This document shows positions 1 through 8,576 of a stretch of 64,000 nucleotides of DNA, piece by piece (within the stretch, counting starts at the first letter, position 1; each line of letters starts with the position of its first letter). The notes below the pieces were generated by a model that saw only the letters and a list, made by a program, of their open reading frames with translations, searched no databases and was not told where the DNA came from. The position numbers and the translations under genes are program-made. The DNA is from Clostridiaceae bacterium. Lineage in GTDB: Bacteria; Bacillota; Clostridia; Lachnospirales; Lachnospiraceae. The stretch is taken from the NCBI GenBank assembly GCA_018378255.1, contig JAGZXV010000005.1:5073-69072 (forward strand), written 5' to 3'.

Positions 1-1
1 A

Positions 2-1507
2 CGGCAGGCAGAGGTGTCTGAGATAATCGTGGAAGATGGCAGAATAACAGGCGTTAAAACTTATTCAGGCGCAGTATATCATGCAGGAGCGGTAGTTTTG
101 GCCACAGGTACTTATCTGAAGGCCAGATGTATCTATGGAGATGTCAGCAATCCCACAGGGCCTAATGGGCTTCAGTCGGCTAATCATCTGACGGATTCTT
201 TGAAGGAACATGGAATAGAGATGTTCCGGTTTAAAACGGGTACTCCGGCCAGAGTGGATAAGAGAAGTATAGATTTTTCCAAGATGGAAGAGCAGTTTGG
301 GGATGAACGGGTTGTACCTTTTTCATTTACCACTGATCCGGAATCGGTACAGAAGGATCAGGTATCCTGTTGGCTTACTTATACGAATGAAAAAACTCAT
401 GATATTATCAGGGCTAATTTGGATCGCTCGCCTTTATTTTCCGGGGCGATTGAAGGAACAGGTCCCAGGTATTGTCCGTCTATCGAGGACAAAGTGGTCA
501 AATTCCCGGACAAAAACCGTCATCAGCTATTTGTGGAACCAGAAGGACTTTATACTAATGAGATGTATCTTGGCGGTATGTCCAGTTCTTTGCCGGAAGA
601 TGTACAGTATGCAATGTACAGGACTGTGCCTGGTCTTGAAAATGTCAAAATAGTTCGAAATGCATATGCAATTGAATATGATTGTATTAATTCCAGACAA
701 TTAAAAGCTACGCTGGAATTTAAGAATATTGAAGGATTGTTCAGCGGCGGTCAGTTTAATGGCAGTTCAGGATATGAAGAGGCTGCAGTCCAGGGATTTA
801 TGGCAGGTGTAAACGCATCGATGAAAGTGCTTGGAAGAGATCCTTATGTGCTGGACCGTTCCCAGGCATATATCGGTGTACTGATTGATGATCTTGTGAC
901 AAAAGAAAATCATGAACCTTATCGCATGATGACGTCTAGGGCGGAATATCGCCTGCTTTTGCGCCAGGATAATGCAGATTTGAGGTTAACTGAAATTGGC
1001 CATGATATGGGGCTGATCAGTGATGAAAGATATGAAAAACTCTTGGAAAAAGAAAAAATGATTGAAAAAGAGATTAGCCGCCTGGGGCAGACGAATATAG
1101 GGGCTAATCGGGTAATACAGGAATTTTTGGAACGGAATAACAGCACATTATTGAAGTCTGGCAGTACTTTGGCAGAACTTGTGAAAAGGCCGGAGTTAGA
1201 CTACAGTAAACTGGCTGAGATAGATCCTGACAGAACTGAGTTACCGGCGGATGTTATTGAACAAGTGAATATAAACCTTAAATATGAAGGATATATACGG
1301 CGTCAGAAACAGCAGGTGGCACAATTTAAAAAGTTAGAGAGTAAAAAATTAGATGTAAATTTTGATTACAGCACAGTACAGGGATTGAGAAGAGAGGCAG
1401 TGCAGAAGCTGAATGCATATAAGCCGATGTCGGTGGGGCAGGCCGGCAGAATATCAGGTGTATCGCCGGCGGATATCTCAGTACTGATGGTACATCTGTT
1501 TCACTAG
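2..1507 (+). CDS. mnmG: tRNA uridine-5-carboxymethylaminomethyl(34) synthesis enzyme MnmG, 5'-truncated by window edge
   Basis: FAD-dependent enzyme that, with MnmE, builds the cmnm5 group on wobble uridine 34 of several tRNAs in the cytoplasm. The frame is open to the left edge (RQAEV precedes the first GTG at 14), and about 500 residues are visible against about 625 for the family, so the N-terminal Rossmann nucleotide-binding motif is outside the window. Visible family signatures are GTGPRYCPSIEDKVVKF, GLFSGGQFNGSSGYEEAAVQ and the helical C-terminal tail with GRISGVSPADISVL. rsmG follows 12 bases downstream, the usual mnmG-rsmG order beside the chromosome origin. The GTG at 14 is only the first in-frame start inside the window and is not the real one. 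Confidence 0.97.
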   Translation, partial: RQAEVSEIIVEDGRITGVKTYSGAVYHAGAVVLATGTYLKARCIYGDVSNPTGPNGLQSANHLTDSLKEHGIEMFRFKTGTPARVDKRSIDFSKMEEQFGDERVVPFSFTTDPESVQKDQVSCWLTYTNEKTHDIIRANLDRSPLFSGAIEGTGPRYCPSIEDKVVKFPDKNRHQLFVEPEGLYTNEMYLGGMSSSLPEDVQYAMYRTVPGLENVKIVRNAYAIEYDCINSRQLKATLEFKNIEGLFSGGQFNGSSGYEEAAVQGFMAGVNASMKVLGRDPYVLDRSQAYIGVLIDDLVTKENHEPYRMMTSRAEYRLLLRQDNADLRLTEIGHDMGLISDERYEKLLEKEKMIEKEISRLGQTNIGANRVIQEFLERNNSTLLKSGSTLAELVKRPELDYSKLAEIDPDRTELPADVIEQVNINLKYEGYIRRQKQQVAQFKKLESKKLDVNFDYSTVQGLRREAVQKLNAYKPMSVGQAGRISGVSPADISVLMVHLFH

Positions 1508-1519
1508 AGGGGAAAATGT

Positions 1520-2248
1520 ATGAATGACCAATTTAAAGAGTTAATGGAAAGTGGATTAGATGATTTGGGCCTGTCTTTGAGCAGCGGACAGTTAGAACAA
1601 TTTTTTGATTATTACCAACTTTTGATTGAATGGAATAAGGTGATGAATCTGACTGCAATTACAGAGCTGGACGGGGTGGTCACAAAACATTTTATTGACA
1701 GCTTATCGTTGATAAAAGCATTGGATGATTTGGGAGAGAGAGAGAGAAGTGTAATTGATGTAGGCACAGGCGCTGGTTTTCCAGGAATACCGTTGAAGAT
1801 CGCTTTTCCAGAATTGAAGATTACTCTGCTGGATTCTTTGAGTAAAAGAGTTAAATATTTGAATGAAGTGATCAGCAAATTGGGGCTGGAGAATATAACG
1901 GTAATTCATGGACGGGCGGAAGACTATGGACGTGATTCTTTATACAGAGAAAAGTATGATTTGTGTGTTTCACGGGCTGTGGCCAATATTTCTACATTAT
2001 CAGAGTACTGCATGCCTTTTGTAAAGGTAGGGGGATATTTTATATCTTATAAATCCGGTAAGATAGAAGAAGAATTAAGTCATGGAAAATCAGCGATTAA
2101 GTTGTTGAGCGGTAAAACAGAAGATGTTATAACATTTTTACTGCCTGGCAGTGATGTTGAAAGATCTTTTGTAAAGATAAAGAAGATCGAGCCTATTTCT
2201 AAAAAGTATCCGAGGAAACCGGGGGTACCTTCTAAGGAGCCGTTATAA
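1520..2248 (+). CDS. rsmG: 16S rRNA (guanine(527)-N(7))-methyltransferase RsmG
   Basis: SAM-dependent methyltransferase acting on G527 of 16S rRNA in the small ribosomal subunit. The 242-residue length is normal for the family. The SAM-binding loop is VIDVGTGAGFPGIPLKIAFP (from about residue 79), preceded by the family segment NLTAITELDGVVTKHFIDSL and followed by VSRAVANISTLSEYC. The start at 1520 follows GAGGGGAAAATGT. It is probably co-transcribed with mnmG, and the transcript ends at a hairpin just after the stop that contains a parS site. Confidence 0.97.
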   Translation: MNDQFKELMESGLDDLGLSLSSGQLEQFFDYYQLLIEWNKVMNLTAITELDGVVTKHFIDSLSLIKALDDLGERERSVIDVGTGAGFPGIPLKIAFPELKITLLDSLSKRVKYLNEVISKLGLENITVIHGRAEDYGRDSLYREKYDLCVSRAVANISTLSEYCMPFVKVGGYFISYKSGKIEEELSHGKSAIKLLSGKTEDVITFLLPGSDVERSFVKIKKIEPISKKYPRKPGVPSKEPL

Positions 2249-2256
2249 AAATGATG

Positions 2257-2287
2257 GAGATGTTTCACGTGAAACATCTCTTTTTTT
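2257..2287 (+). terminator. Intrinsic terminator of mnmG-rsmG with parS embedded in the stem
   Basis: A perfect 24-bp palindrome at 2257-2280 (10-bp arms around an ACGT loop) is followed by seven T residues at 2281-2287, nine bases after the rsmG stop. Its centre is the ParB-binding site. As RNA it would fold into a U-tailed hairpin. Confidence 0.75.
2261..2276. promoter_or_regulatory. parS centromere site 1
   Basis: TGTTTCACGTGAAACA matches the consensus bacterial parS palindrome at every position. ParB nucleates here and spreads on DNA near the origin. A second identical site lies about 1.3 kb away, upstream of parA. The parA and parB genes are adjacent. Confidence 0.95.
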
Positions 2288-2473
2288 ATAATATAAAAGT
2301 ATATAATGAGGTTTATTCTATTAAGGTATATTATAATTAAGTTAATTTTATTAAGGATATTCCAATATGGTAGATTTAATAAGATATATTCTATCCTGCT
2401 AGTACTTTTTATTATATAGTTTTTGATAGGCTTTGGTGTTTGCCATATGAAATTGAACGCTATAAAAAGATAT

Positions 2474-2510
2474 AAAAAACGGAGAATCCTGTAAAGGAAA
2501 TTCTCCGTTT
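2474..2510 (-). terminator. Intrinsic terminator of the alpha/beta hydrolase gene
   Basis: Arms AAACGGAGAAT (2477-2487) and ATTCTCCGTTT (2500-2510) enclose a 12-base loop, and on the minus strand a T-run follows at 2479-2474. It sits just past the hydrolase stop at 2517. The 190 bases between this and the rsmG terminator are very AT-rich, with no gene that I can support. Confidence 0.85.
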
Positions 2511-2516
2511 AATAAT

Positions 2517-3467
2517 TTAAGCAAAATACATATTAATTATTTTCAAAACTTCCGCCGGATTTTCTAAATGGGGCAGATGTTTTGTATTAGGTATAATTGA
2601 TGATTCTATGGCTGGATTATATTCTTTGTATTCTTTAATTATATCATTAATATGATCTGTCTCGGAACCACCTAATATATATATGCTGTTGTCGACTTTT
2701 TTTAATGCATTGATTATATTACATTTAGTGTAATAGCACTTAACACTAGCAAATGTAGACTTAGGTGAATCACCCAGATGGGCCGCCTCATAATATGCAT
2801 CGATATAAGAGCTTTTTACTGAATATGGATTAAAGAAGTAATCTACTGCAAATTCTTTCTTCAAGGCTTCTTTACTATTGGCAATATTATAAATCAAACT
2901 CCCAAGTATTGGAAGATCTAAAAATGCTTTGTAAAACTTGGAATACTTGCCTGGTATATGACTGCAGGTAGATAAATCTTCAGGATTAATCAGCAAGAGC
3001 TGGTTAAACAATTCAGGACTGTTATTGCATGCCATAACAACAATAGAAGAAGAAGCGCCTGTGGCTATAATATCGGTCCGATGGCCAATTTCTGATTTGA
3101 TAAACTCTGAAAGAAGCTGAACAAATAAATAATTTGTATAGGTTAAATATGGTTTTTCTGATCTTCCGCAGCCCAACAGATCGATTGTATAAACGGTATA
3201 ACTTTCTGAAAGTTTATTAACAAGCAGATTCCATTCAAACCCGCTGGAAGCTGATGTTAAATCATGGACCAGCAACAGTGGTTTTCCTGAACCTGTTTTT
3301 GTGTAATGAATATTACCCAGACGCCATTTATAACAGTAGGATTCAGGTTCTGATAATATATTTTTCGAACTTGCGGAAAGAGCGATGAATTTATTCAAAA
3401 GAGCAGTACCCGTGGCAGCTCCGGACGATACGATCAATAATGTTAATAGTTTATTTCTGGCTCTCAA
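2517..3467 (-). CDS. Alpha/beta hydrolase fold protein, N-terminally membrane anchored
   Basis: 316-residue alpha/beta hydrolase of unknown substrate. A hydrophobic N-terminus (LLTLLIVSSGAATGTALL) suggests an anchor or signal. Fold landmarks are the oxyanion strand LLLVHDLTSASSGFEWN, TIDLLGCGRSEKP, the nucleophile elbow region IIATGASSSIVVMAC, the acid region ILGGSETDHI and the final NTKHLPHLENPAEVL with the catalytic His. The elbow reads G-A-S-S-S instead of the usual GxSxG, so the catalytic Ser is probable but not certain. The start is TTG: GGAGG lies 8 bases upstream and no ATG is better placed. It is divergent from parA and not obviously part of the segregation machinery. Confidence 0.85.
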   Translation of the reverse strand: MRARNKLLTLLIVSSGAATGTALLNKFIALSASSKNILSEPESYCYKWRLGNIHYTKTGSGKPLLLVHDLTSASSGFEWNLLVNKLSESYTVYTIDLLGCGRSEKPYLTYTNYLFVQLLSEFIKSEIGHRTDIIATGASSSIVVMACNNSPELFNQLLLINPEDLSTCSHIPGKYSKFYKAFLDLPILGSLIYNIANSKEALKKEFAVDYFFNPYSVKSSYIDAYYEAAHLGDSPKSTFASVKCYYTKCNIINALKKVDNSIYILGGSETDHINDIIKEYKEYNPAIESSIIPNTKHLPHLENPAEVLKIINMYFA

Positions 3468-3500
3468 TTGGCAAACCTCCTATAAGGAATTCTAACTGTT

Positions 3501-3529
3501 ATTATAGTATAATCTGAAAGTATATACAA
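3501..3529 (-). promoter_or_regulatory. Sigma-A promoter of the hydrolase gene
   Basis: On the minus strand TTGTAT (3529-3524) and TATAAT (3506-3501) are separated by exactly 17 bases, 34 bases before the TTG start. Confidence 0.7.
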
Positions 3530-3604
3530 CGTAAAACATATTAAATTATTCTTAAACTTGGAAAGATGAATAAAGGTTTATGTATCTTTAATTTTTCTTA
3601 AAAA

Positions 3605-3620
3605 TGTTTCACGTGAAACA
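3605..3620. promoter_or_regulatory. parS centromere site 2
   Basis: A second perfect TGTTTCACGTGAAACA, about 150 bases upstream of parA, flanked by AAA/TTT that extend the palindrome. Its place in the hydrolase-parA intergenic region could also let ParB influence parAB expression. Confidence 0.95.
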
Positions 3621-3766
3621 TTTATTACAAAATAAAGTATCTTTTTTATAGTAAGGCATATGAAAAAAAAGTGAAATGTGTTATACTTTAGTTTGTGACT
3701 TTATGTAGAATGAGCATATAAAATTATATTATAATCTGACTAGCGTATGTTAAGAAAGGAAGTATT

Positions 3767-4537
3767 ATGGGACGTATTATAGCGATCGCAAACCAAAAAG
3801 GCGGTGTTGGTAAAACAACAACGGCGATAAATCTTTCTTCTTGTCTAGCAGAAGCAGGGCAAAAGGTACTGGCAGTAGATTTTGATCCACAGGGAAATGC
3901 TACCAGCGGCCTTGGATTGGAAAAAGAACAGATTGACAATACCGTATATGAATTGCTAATAGGCGACTGTAAGATTGATCAGTGCCTGATCAGGGATGTA
4001 CAGGAAAATCTGGATGTTTTACCATCTAATGTAAATCTTGCCGGAGCCGAAATTGAACTGCTTGAAATTGATGACAAAGAAAAATTACTTAAAAAATATC
4101 TGACCAAAATTGCAAAAAATTATGATTTTATTATTATAGATTGTCCGCCGTCTCTCAGTCTGCTGACAATAAATGCTTTAACGGCTGCCAATACTGTATT
4201 AGTGCCCATTCAATGCGAATATTATGCATTGGAAGGTTTGAGCCAAGTACTGAAAACTGTGAGTTTAGTACAAAAAAAGTTAAATCCTAAATTGGAGATG
4301 GAAGGTGTTGTTTTCACCATGTATGACGCCCGGACAAATCTGTCTTTAGAAGTTGTCGAAAATGTAAAGAGTAATTTAAATCAAAATATCTATAAAACAA
4401 TAATTCCGAGAAATGTAAGGCTGGCAGAAGCACCTAGTCATGGAATGCCAATTAATTTATATGATAGCAGATCCACAGGAGCGGAGAGTTACCGTCTGTT
4501 GGCTGCGGAAGTAATTAGCAGAGGAGAAGATTTGTGA
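3767..4537 (+). CDS. parA: Chromosome-partitioning ATPase ParA (Soj)
   Basis: 256-residue deviant Walker-type ATPase that works with ParB-parS in origin segregation and in control of DnaA. The signature Walker A is KGGVGKTTTAINLSSCLAEA at residues 11-30, with FDPQGNATSGLGL and the Walker B-like IIIDCPPSLSLLTINAL after it. The length is normal for Soj. The ribosome site AAGGAAG precedes ATG 3767. The parB start overlaps its stop codon, so the two are translationally coupled. Confidence 0.96.
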   Translation: MGRIIAIANQKGGVGKTTTAINLSSCLAEAGQKVLAVDFDPQGNATSGLGLEKEQIDNTVYELLIGDCKIDQCLIRDVQENLDVLPSNVNLAGAEIELLEIDDKEKLLKKYLTKIAKNYDFIIIDCPPSLSLLTINALTAANTVLVPIQCEYYALEGLSQVLKTVSLVQKKLNPKLEMEGVVFTMYDARTNLSLEVVENVKSNLNQNIYKTIIPRNVRLAEAPSHGMPINLYDSRSTGAESYRLLAAEVISRGEDL

Positions 4538-5472
4538 TGTCGAAAAGAAGCGGATTGGGAAAGGGACTGGGCGCTTTATTTGGAGAAGATCTGATGGATC
4601 AGCAGCCGGCTTCCCAACAAACACCCACAAGAGAGAAAAAAGTTGAAGCTAAAACAGCTCCAAAAAAGGAAGATGAAACCGTTGGTAAGGAACTGACGGT
4701 TAAGATAACAGCTATTGAACCAAACAGCCAACAGCCAAGAAAGGACTTTAATCCGGAATTGCTTCAGGAATTGGCGGACAGTATCAAACAATATGGGGTA
4801 TTGCAGCCATTGTTAGTACAAAAAAAGGGCAGCTTATATGAGTTAATTGCCGGTGAAAGGCGCTGGAGAGCGGCCAAATTAGCAGGATTAAAGGAAGTTC
4901 CAGTAGTTATCCGGGAATATACGAAGCAGCAGAGCATGGAGATTGCCTTAATAGAGAATGTCCAGCGTGAAGATTTAAACCCGATTGAAGAGGCACAGGC
5001 TTATCAGCAGTTAATGGAAGAATTTGGATTAAAGCAGGAAGAGATTGCAGTACGGGTAGCAAAGAGCAGAACTGCGGTAACCAACAGTATGCGGCTTCTA
5101 AAATTGGATCAAAGAGTTCAGCAAATGCTGACAGAAGGCGTTATAAGCAGTGGACATGCCAGAGCATTACTTTCTTTAGAAGATAAGGAGCAGCAATATG
5201 TGATCGCTGAAAAAATAGTGGTGGGAAGACTGAGCGTTCGCGAAGTGGAAAAACTGGTAAAATTGCTGATGAAGCCTAAAAAAGAAAAGATCCAGGAACC
5301 GGAAAAGGATTTAAGCTTCATATATAATGACTTGGAAGACAGAATGAAACAAATTATGGGAACAAAAGTAATTATTAATAAAAAAGACAAAAATAAGGGA
5401 AGAATAGAGATAGAGTATTATTCAGAAGCCGAACTGGAAAGAATAGTAGAGTTAATCGAATCTATCGGATAA
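4537..5472 (+). CDS. parB: Chromosome-partitioning CTPase/DNA-binding protein ParB (Spo0J)
   Basis: Binds parS, loads as a CTP-dependent clamp and stimulates ParA. The N-terminus SGLGKGLGALFGE is typical of the ParA-interacting peptide. GERRWRAAKLAGL (CTP/Arg-finger region) and NVQREDLNPIEEAQAY follow, then the HTH region (EEIAVRVAKSRTAVTNSMRLL) and a C-terminal dimerisation domain (IEIEYYSEAELERIVELI). I prefer ATG 4537, in a TGATG overlap with parA and 9 bases after GGAGA, over the GTG at 4534, which would add one residue. A hydrophilic Q/K/E-rich linker covers residues of about 22-50. Confidence 0.95.
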   Translation: MSKRSGLGKGLGALFGEDLMDQQPASQQTPTREKKVEAKTAPKKEDETVGKELTVKITAIEPNSQQPRKDFNPELLQELADSIKQYGVLQPLLVQKKGSLYELIAGERRWRAAKLAGLKEVPVVIREYTKQQSMEIALIENVQREDLNPIEEAQAYQQLMEEFGLKQEEIAVRVAKSRTAVTNSMRLLKLDQRVQQMLTEGVISSGHARALLSLEDKEQQYVIAEKIVVGRLSVREVEKLVKLLMKPKKEKIQEPEKDLSFIYNDLEDRMKQIMGTKVIINKKDKNKGRIEIEYYSEAELERIVELIESIG

Positions 5473-5495
5473 TGGTGTGGAAGTGAGGACATAAG

Positions 5496-5996
5496 ATGGA
5501 AAACAGTATGCTTAACAGTTGGCCCATAGATCCAGCTTATATTTTTATCGGATTAGCAGCGGTATCTTTGATATCACTGATTGTTGCAATCAGCTGCCTT
5601 GTGCGGATGAAACGTCTATATAGAAGATATGATATGTTTATGAGAGGAAAAGATGCAGAATCTTTAGAAGATATTATATACGACCAAGTAGAGGAAATCA
5701 AACGGTTAAGGGCAGAAGACCGGGCTAATAAGGATGCGATCCGTACAATTAATAAAAGTGTAAAGGGTGCTTATCAAAAGTTTGGTGTAGTGCGGTATAA
5801 TGCATTTAAGGGGATGGGAGGAAACTTGAGTTTTGCATATGCAATGCTGGATTCCAATAACACGGGATTTATATTAAATACGGTTCATAGCAGAGAAGGC
5901 TGTTATCTGTATATAAAAACCGTAGTAAAAGGCGAGACGGAAGTATTATTAGGAAATGAGGAGAAGGAAGCACTGGAACAGGCTCTTGGTTATTAA
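5496..5996 (+). CDS. DUF4446 family membrane protein
   Basis: 166-residue protein with one N-terminal transmembrane segment (about residues 15-36, YIFIGLAAVSLISLIVAISC), a charged coiled-coil-like stretch (LEDIIYDQVEEIKRLRAED) and a conserved beta-rich end with VGVVRYNAF-type sequence (FGVVRYNAFKGMGGNLSFAYA) typical of DUF4446. Its function is unknown. It lies 23 bases after parB and is often found next to parAB in Clostridia, so it is probably transcribed with them. A link to segregation or envelope is inference from position only. Confidence 0.9.
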   Translation: MENSMLNSWPIDPAYIFIGLAAVSLISLIVAISCLVRMKRLYRRYDMFMRGKDAESLEDIIYDQVEEIKRLRAEDRANKDAIRTINKSVKGAYQKFGVVRYNAFKGMGGNLSFAYAMLDSNNTGFILNTVHSREGCYLYIKTVVKGETEVLLGNEEKEALEQALGY

Positions 5997-6084
5997 ATGG
6001 TGATAATCCGGAGAAAGGGTTCGGTAAGAATAACAAAATATTATTAAAAATGTATATCTAACCGGATATAGAAGGCCGGGAAAC

Positions 6085-6149
6085 AAAAAGACAGGGAGAG
6101 GGCATCTGAAAATTAAACATTTTTCAGATGCCCTCTCCCTGTCTTTTTT
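6085..6149. terminator. Strong bidirectional terminator between parAB-DUF4446 and bioY
   Basis: Two complementary arms of more than 25 bases (AGACAGGGAGAGGGCATC and its complement) enclose a short AT loop. An A-run on the left and a T-run on the right allow termination in both directions, which suits the convergent genes on either side. Confidence 0.9.
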
Positions 6150-6182
6150 CTTTAATAACATAAACATGAAAACGATTCTTTC

Positions 6183-6767
6183 TTATTTTATATAACCGGA
6201 CAAAAATAAAGGTCTTCTGATCCTGTTGCCTAAAATAACTGCAAGAATGGTAATCAGAATATCTTTTGGTACAAAAGCTACCATAGAATATGTAAATACT
6301 GCTGAAACCGACATATTGCCGGACAAAAAGCTCCACTGCAGGCCGCCTATGATCTCAACAGCAGCCAGTCCAATCATAGATAATAAGATCGTGAGAGCTA
6401 AACTTTTAAATTTTGACAGATGATTAAAGCGAATTCCACATAAACCGGATAAAATCGGCCATGCTATAATATAGCCGCCGGTAATTCCGGTCAGTACATC
6501 TAAACCACCCCGGAAACTGGAAAATACGGGAAGACCGATTGCACCTATAAATATATAAACTAAAGTTGCTAAGATTCCCATTTTCCAGCCAAGGACTACG
6601 CCTACAAGAGCTACGCCAAAGACCTGGATCGTGATAGGCATACCTGACGGCATGGGAATGGATATCTGTGAGATCACTGTAAGAATAGCAGCAAACATGC
6701 CTACAAGGACGATGTCTTTTGTGGCCATTTTATTAGAAGAAACAGGTGTGGATTTAGTTGTATTCAT
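6183..6767 (-). CDS. bioY: Biotin ECF transporter substrate-binding component BioY
   Basis: Integral membrane S-component that binds biotin and works with the shared EcfA/A'/T energising module. There are several hydrophobic helices. Family signatures are ISIPMPSGMPITIQVFGVAL and GLPVFSSFRGGLDVLTGITG GY-type loops, followed by GGYIIAWP. I place the start at 6767 (MNTTKSTP) because AAAGGA lies 8-9 bases upstream. The in-frame ATG at 6785 has no ribosome site. The gene stands alone, and its promoter carries a BirA-type operator, which indicates repression when biotin is sufficient. Confidence 0.93.
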   Translation of the reverse strand: MNTTKSTPVSSNKMATKDIVLVGMFAAILTVISQISIPMPSGMPITIQVFGVALVGVVLGWKMGILATLVYIFIGAIGLPVFSSFRGGLDVLTGITGGYIIAWPILSGLCGIRFNHLSKFKSLALTILLSMIGLAAVEIIGGLQWSFLSGNMSVSAVFTYSMVAFVPKDILITILAVILGNRIRRPLFLSGYIK

Positions 6768-6898
6768 GGAAAAAAGTCCTTTCATTTGTTTGGTGTAACA
6801 GTTTAGTACGGCGGGTAAATCGGATGGAGATCCGATGATTCTTGACCGGTTTTTTCGGTAAGAAGATGAGCCGTTCTGAACAGTTATTATTTGTTAAT

Positions 6899-6927
6899 AT
6901 AATATCATGATAAAAAAATAATGTCAA
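6899..6927 (-). promoter_or_regulatory. Sigma-A promoter of bioY
   Basis: On the minus strand TTGACA (6927-6922) and TATTAT (6904-6899) have a 17-base spacer. The -35 box lies inside the BirA-like operator. Confidence 0.85.
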
Positions 6928-6953
6928 CTAATATATTATAAAAGGTTAACAAT
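6921..6953. promoter_or_regulatory. BirA (biotin repressor) operator
   Basis: The right half GGTTAACAAT (6944-6953) is a perfect Firmicutes BirA half-site. The left half AATGTCAACT is 7 of 10 identical to its inverse, and the spacing is of the known BirA type. It covers the -35 box of bioY, so biotinyl-AMP-loaded BirA would block transcription. birA itself is not in the window. Confidence 0.75.
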
Positions 6954-7029
6954 AGAAAACAATAAGCAGAATTTGATAAAAAGCACGAAAAAAAGTGAAA
7001 AAGCAGGCTTAAAAAGTAACATATGCTTC

Positions 7030-7058
7030 TTGACTTTAATACGCTGAATTGCTATAAT
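7030..7058 (+). promoter_or_regulatory. Sigma-A promoter of gdhA
   Basis: TTGACT (7030-7035) and TATAAT (7053-7058) are 17 bases apart, giving a leader of about 80 bases before gdhA. The leader contains a small ACTAG/CTAGT stem (about 7084-7100), which I do not recognise as a riboswitch. Confidence 0.85.
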
Positions 7059-7145
7059 TTTCCCAATAGCCTCACAGGTGGTAACTAGGCTTTGGCTAGT
7101 AAAGGTATGTAGAATAAAGTTGATGCACAAGGAGGAAGAAAAATC

Positions 7146-8480
7146 ATGTCATATGTTGATGAAATCTATGAAAGAGTAGTTGCGCAGAATCCTGGAGAGA
7201 ACGAGTTCCACCAGGCTGTAAAAGAAGTTTTGGATTCATTAAGATTAGTTATTGATGCAAATGAAGAAAAATACCGCAGTTTAGGTGTGTTGGAAAGATT
7301 TGTAGAGCCGGAAAGAATCATTTCTTTCAGAGTTCCGTGGGTTGATGACAACGGAAAAGTTCAGATCAATAAAGGCTACCGCATTCAGTTTAACAGTGCA
7401 ATCGGACCTTACAAGGGCGGCCTTCGTTTTCACCCATCTGTAAATCAGAGTATTTTAAAATTCCTTGGTTTTGAGCAGACATTGAAAAATTCTTTGACAG
7501 GACTTCCAATCGGCGGCGGTAAAGGCGGGTCTAATTTTGATCCTAAAGGAAAATCAGACAGAGAAGTGATGGCATTCTGCCAGAGCTTTATAACAGAACT
7601 TTACAGACATATCGGACCTGATGTGGACTGCCCGGCCGGTGATATCGGTGTTGGCGGAAGAGAAGTTGGATATATGTATGGACAGTATAAGAGAATTACG
7701 GGTCATTTTGAAGGCGTCTTAACCGGTAAAGGATTGACATTCGGCGGTTCCCTGGTGCGTACACAGGCTACAGGATATGGTCTGATCTATATTCTGGATG
7801 AAATGCTGAAGAATAATGGAAAAGAATTAGCAGGAAAGACGGTTGTGGTATCGGGATCTGGTAACGTAGCTATTTATGCGGTTGAAAAGGCTCAGGAATT
7901 AGGGGCTAAAGTTGTGGCCATGAACGATTCCAACGGATATATTTATGATAAAGACGGCATTCAGCTGGATGTAGTAAAAGAGATTAAAGAAGTTCGCCGC
8001 GGACGTATTAAAGAGTATGCAGAACTTGTTCCGACCGCTGTTTATACGGAAGGAAAGGGTATCTGGACCATTCCTTGTGATATCGCTCTTCCATGTGCAA
8101 CCCAGAACGAGCTGAACCTGGACGACGCAAAAGCCTTAAAGGCAAACGGATGTTTTGCAGTGGCAGAAGGTGCGAATATGCCTTCCACCAGAGAAGCAAC
8201 CGACTATTTTGTAGAAAGCGGAATCCTGTTTATGCCTGGTAAAGCGGCTAATGCAGGCGGTGTTGCAACATCAGCTCTGGAACAGTCCCAGAACAGCCAG
8301 AGACTTAGCTGGTCATTCGAAGAAGTTGACGCCAAATTAAAAGGCATTATGGTTGACATTTTTGATAAAGCAGCAGATGCGGCAAAACGTTATGGTGTTG
8401 AGGGCAATTATGTGGCAGGCGCTAACATTGCCGGATTTGAAAAAGTTGTCAACGCTATGATGGCACAGGGTATTGTATAA
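7146..8480 (+). CDS. gdhA: NADP-specific glutamate dehydrogenase
   Basis: 444-residue hexameric-type glutamate dehydrogenase, interconverting 2-oxoglutarate plus ammonium and glutamate. The catalytic region is LPIGGGKGGSNFDPKGKSDR with the substrate-binding and catalytic lysines, preceded by GPYKGGLRFHP. The Rossmann motif VVVSGSGNVAIYAVEKA follows, with VAEGANMPST and the C-terminal KAANAGGVATSALE. Full length and monocistronic: a canonical promoter and an AAGGAGGAAG ribosome site sit upstream, and a hairpin follows. It is a major nitrogen and redox enzyme in amino-acid-fermenting Clostridia. Confidence 0.97.
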   Translation: MSYVDEIYERVVAQNPGENEFHQAVKEVLDSLRLVIDANEEKYRSLGVLERFVEPERIISFRVPWVDDNGKVQINKGYRIQFNSAIGPYKGGLRFHPSVNQSILKFLGFEQTLKNSLTGLPIGGGKGGSNFDPKGKSDREVMAFCQSFITELYRHIGPDVDCPAGDIGVGGREVGYMYGQYKRITGHFEGVLTGKGLTFGGSLVRTQATGYGLIYILDEMLKNNGKELAGKTVVVSGSGNVAIYAVEKAQELGAKVVAMNDSNGYIYDKDGIQLDVVKEIKEVRRGRIKEYAELVPTAVYTEGKGIWTIPCDIALPCATQNELNLDDAKALKANGCFAVAEGANMPSTREATDYFVESGILFMPGKAANAGGVATSALEQSQNSQRLSWSFEEVDAKLKGIMVDIFDKAADAAKRYGVEGNYVAGANIAGFEKVVNAMMAQGIV

Positions 8481-8512
8481 TTCCTGATTATAGTATATAA
8501 TGGCAAGAGAAT

Positions 8513-8541
8513 TGAGACGGGGAAGTTTCTTCTTCGTCTCA
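8513..8541 (+). terminator. Hairpin after gdhA, probable weak terminator
   Basis: TGAGACG (8513-8519) pairs with CGTCTCA (8535-8541), with an inner GAAG/CTTC pairing. Only a broken T-run follows, so some read-through into the next gene is likely. Confidence 0.5.
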
Positions 8542-8576
8542 TATTTATCCCATTTTATAAGTAAGAAGGTGAAACA

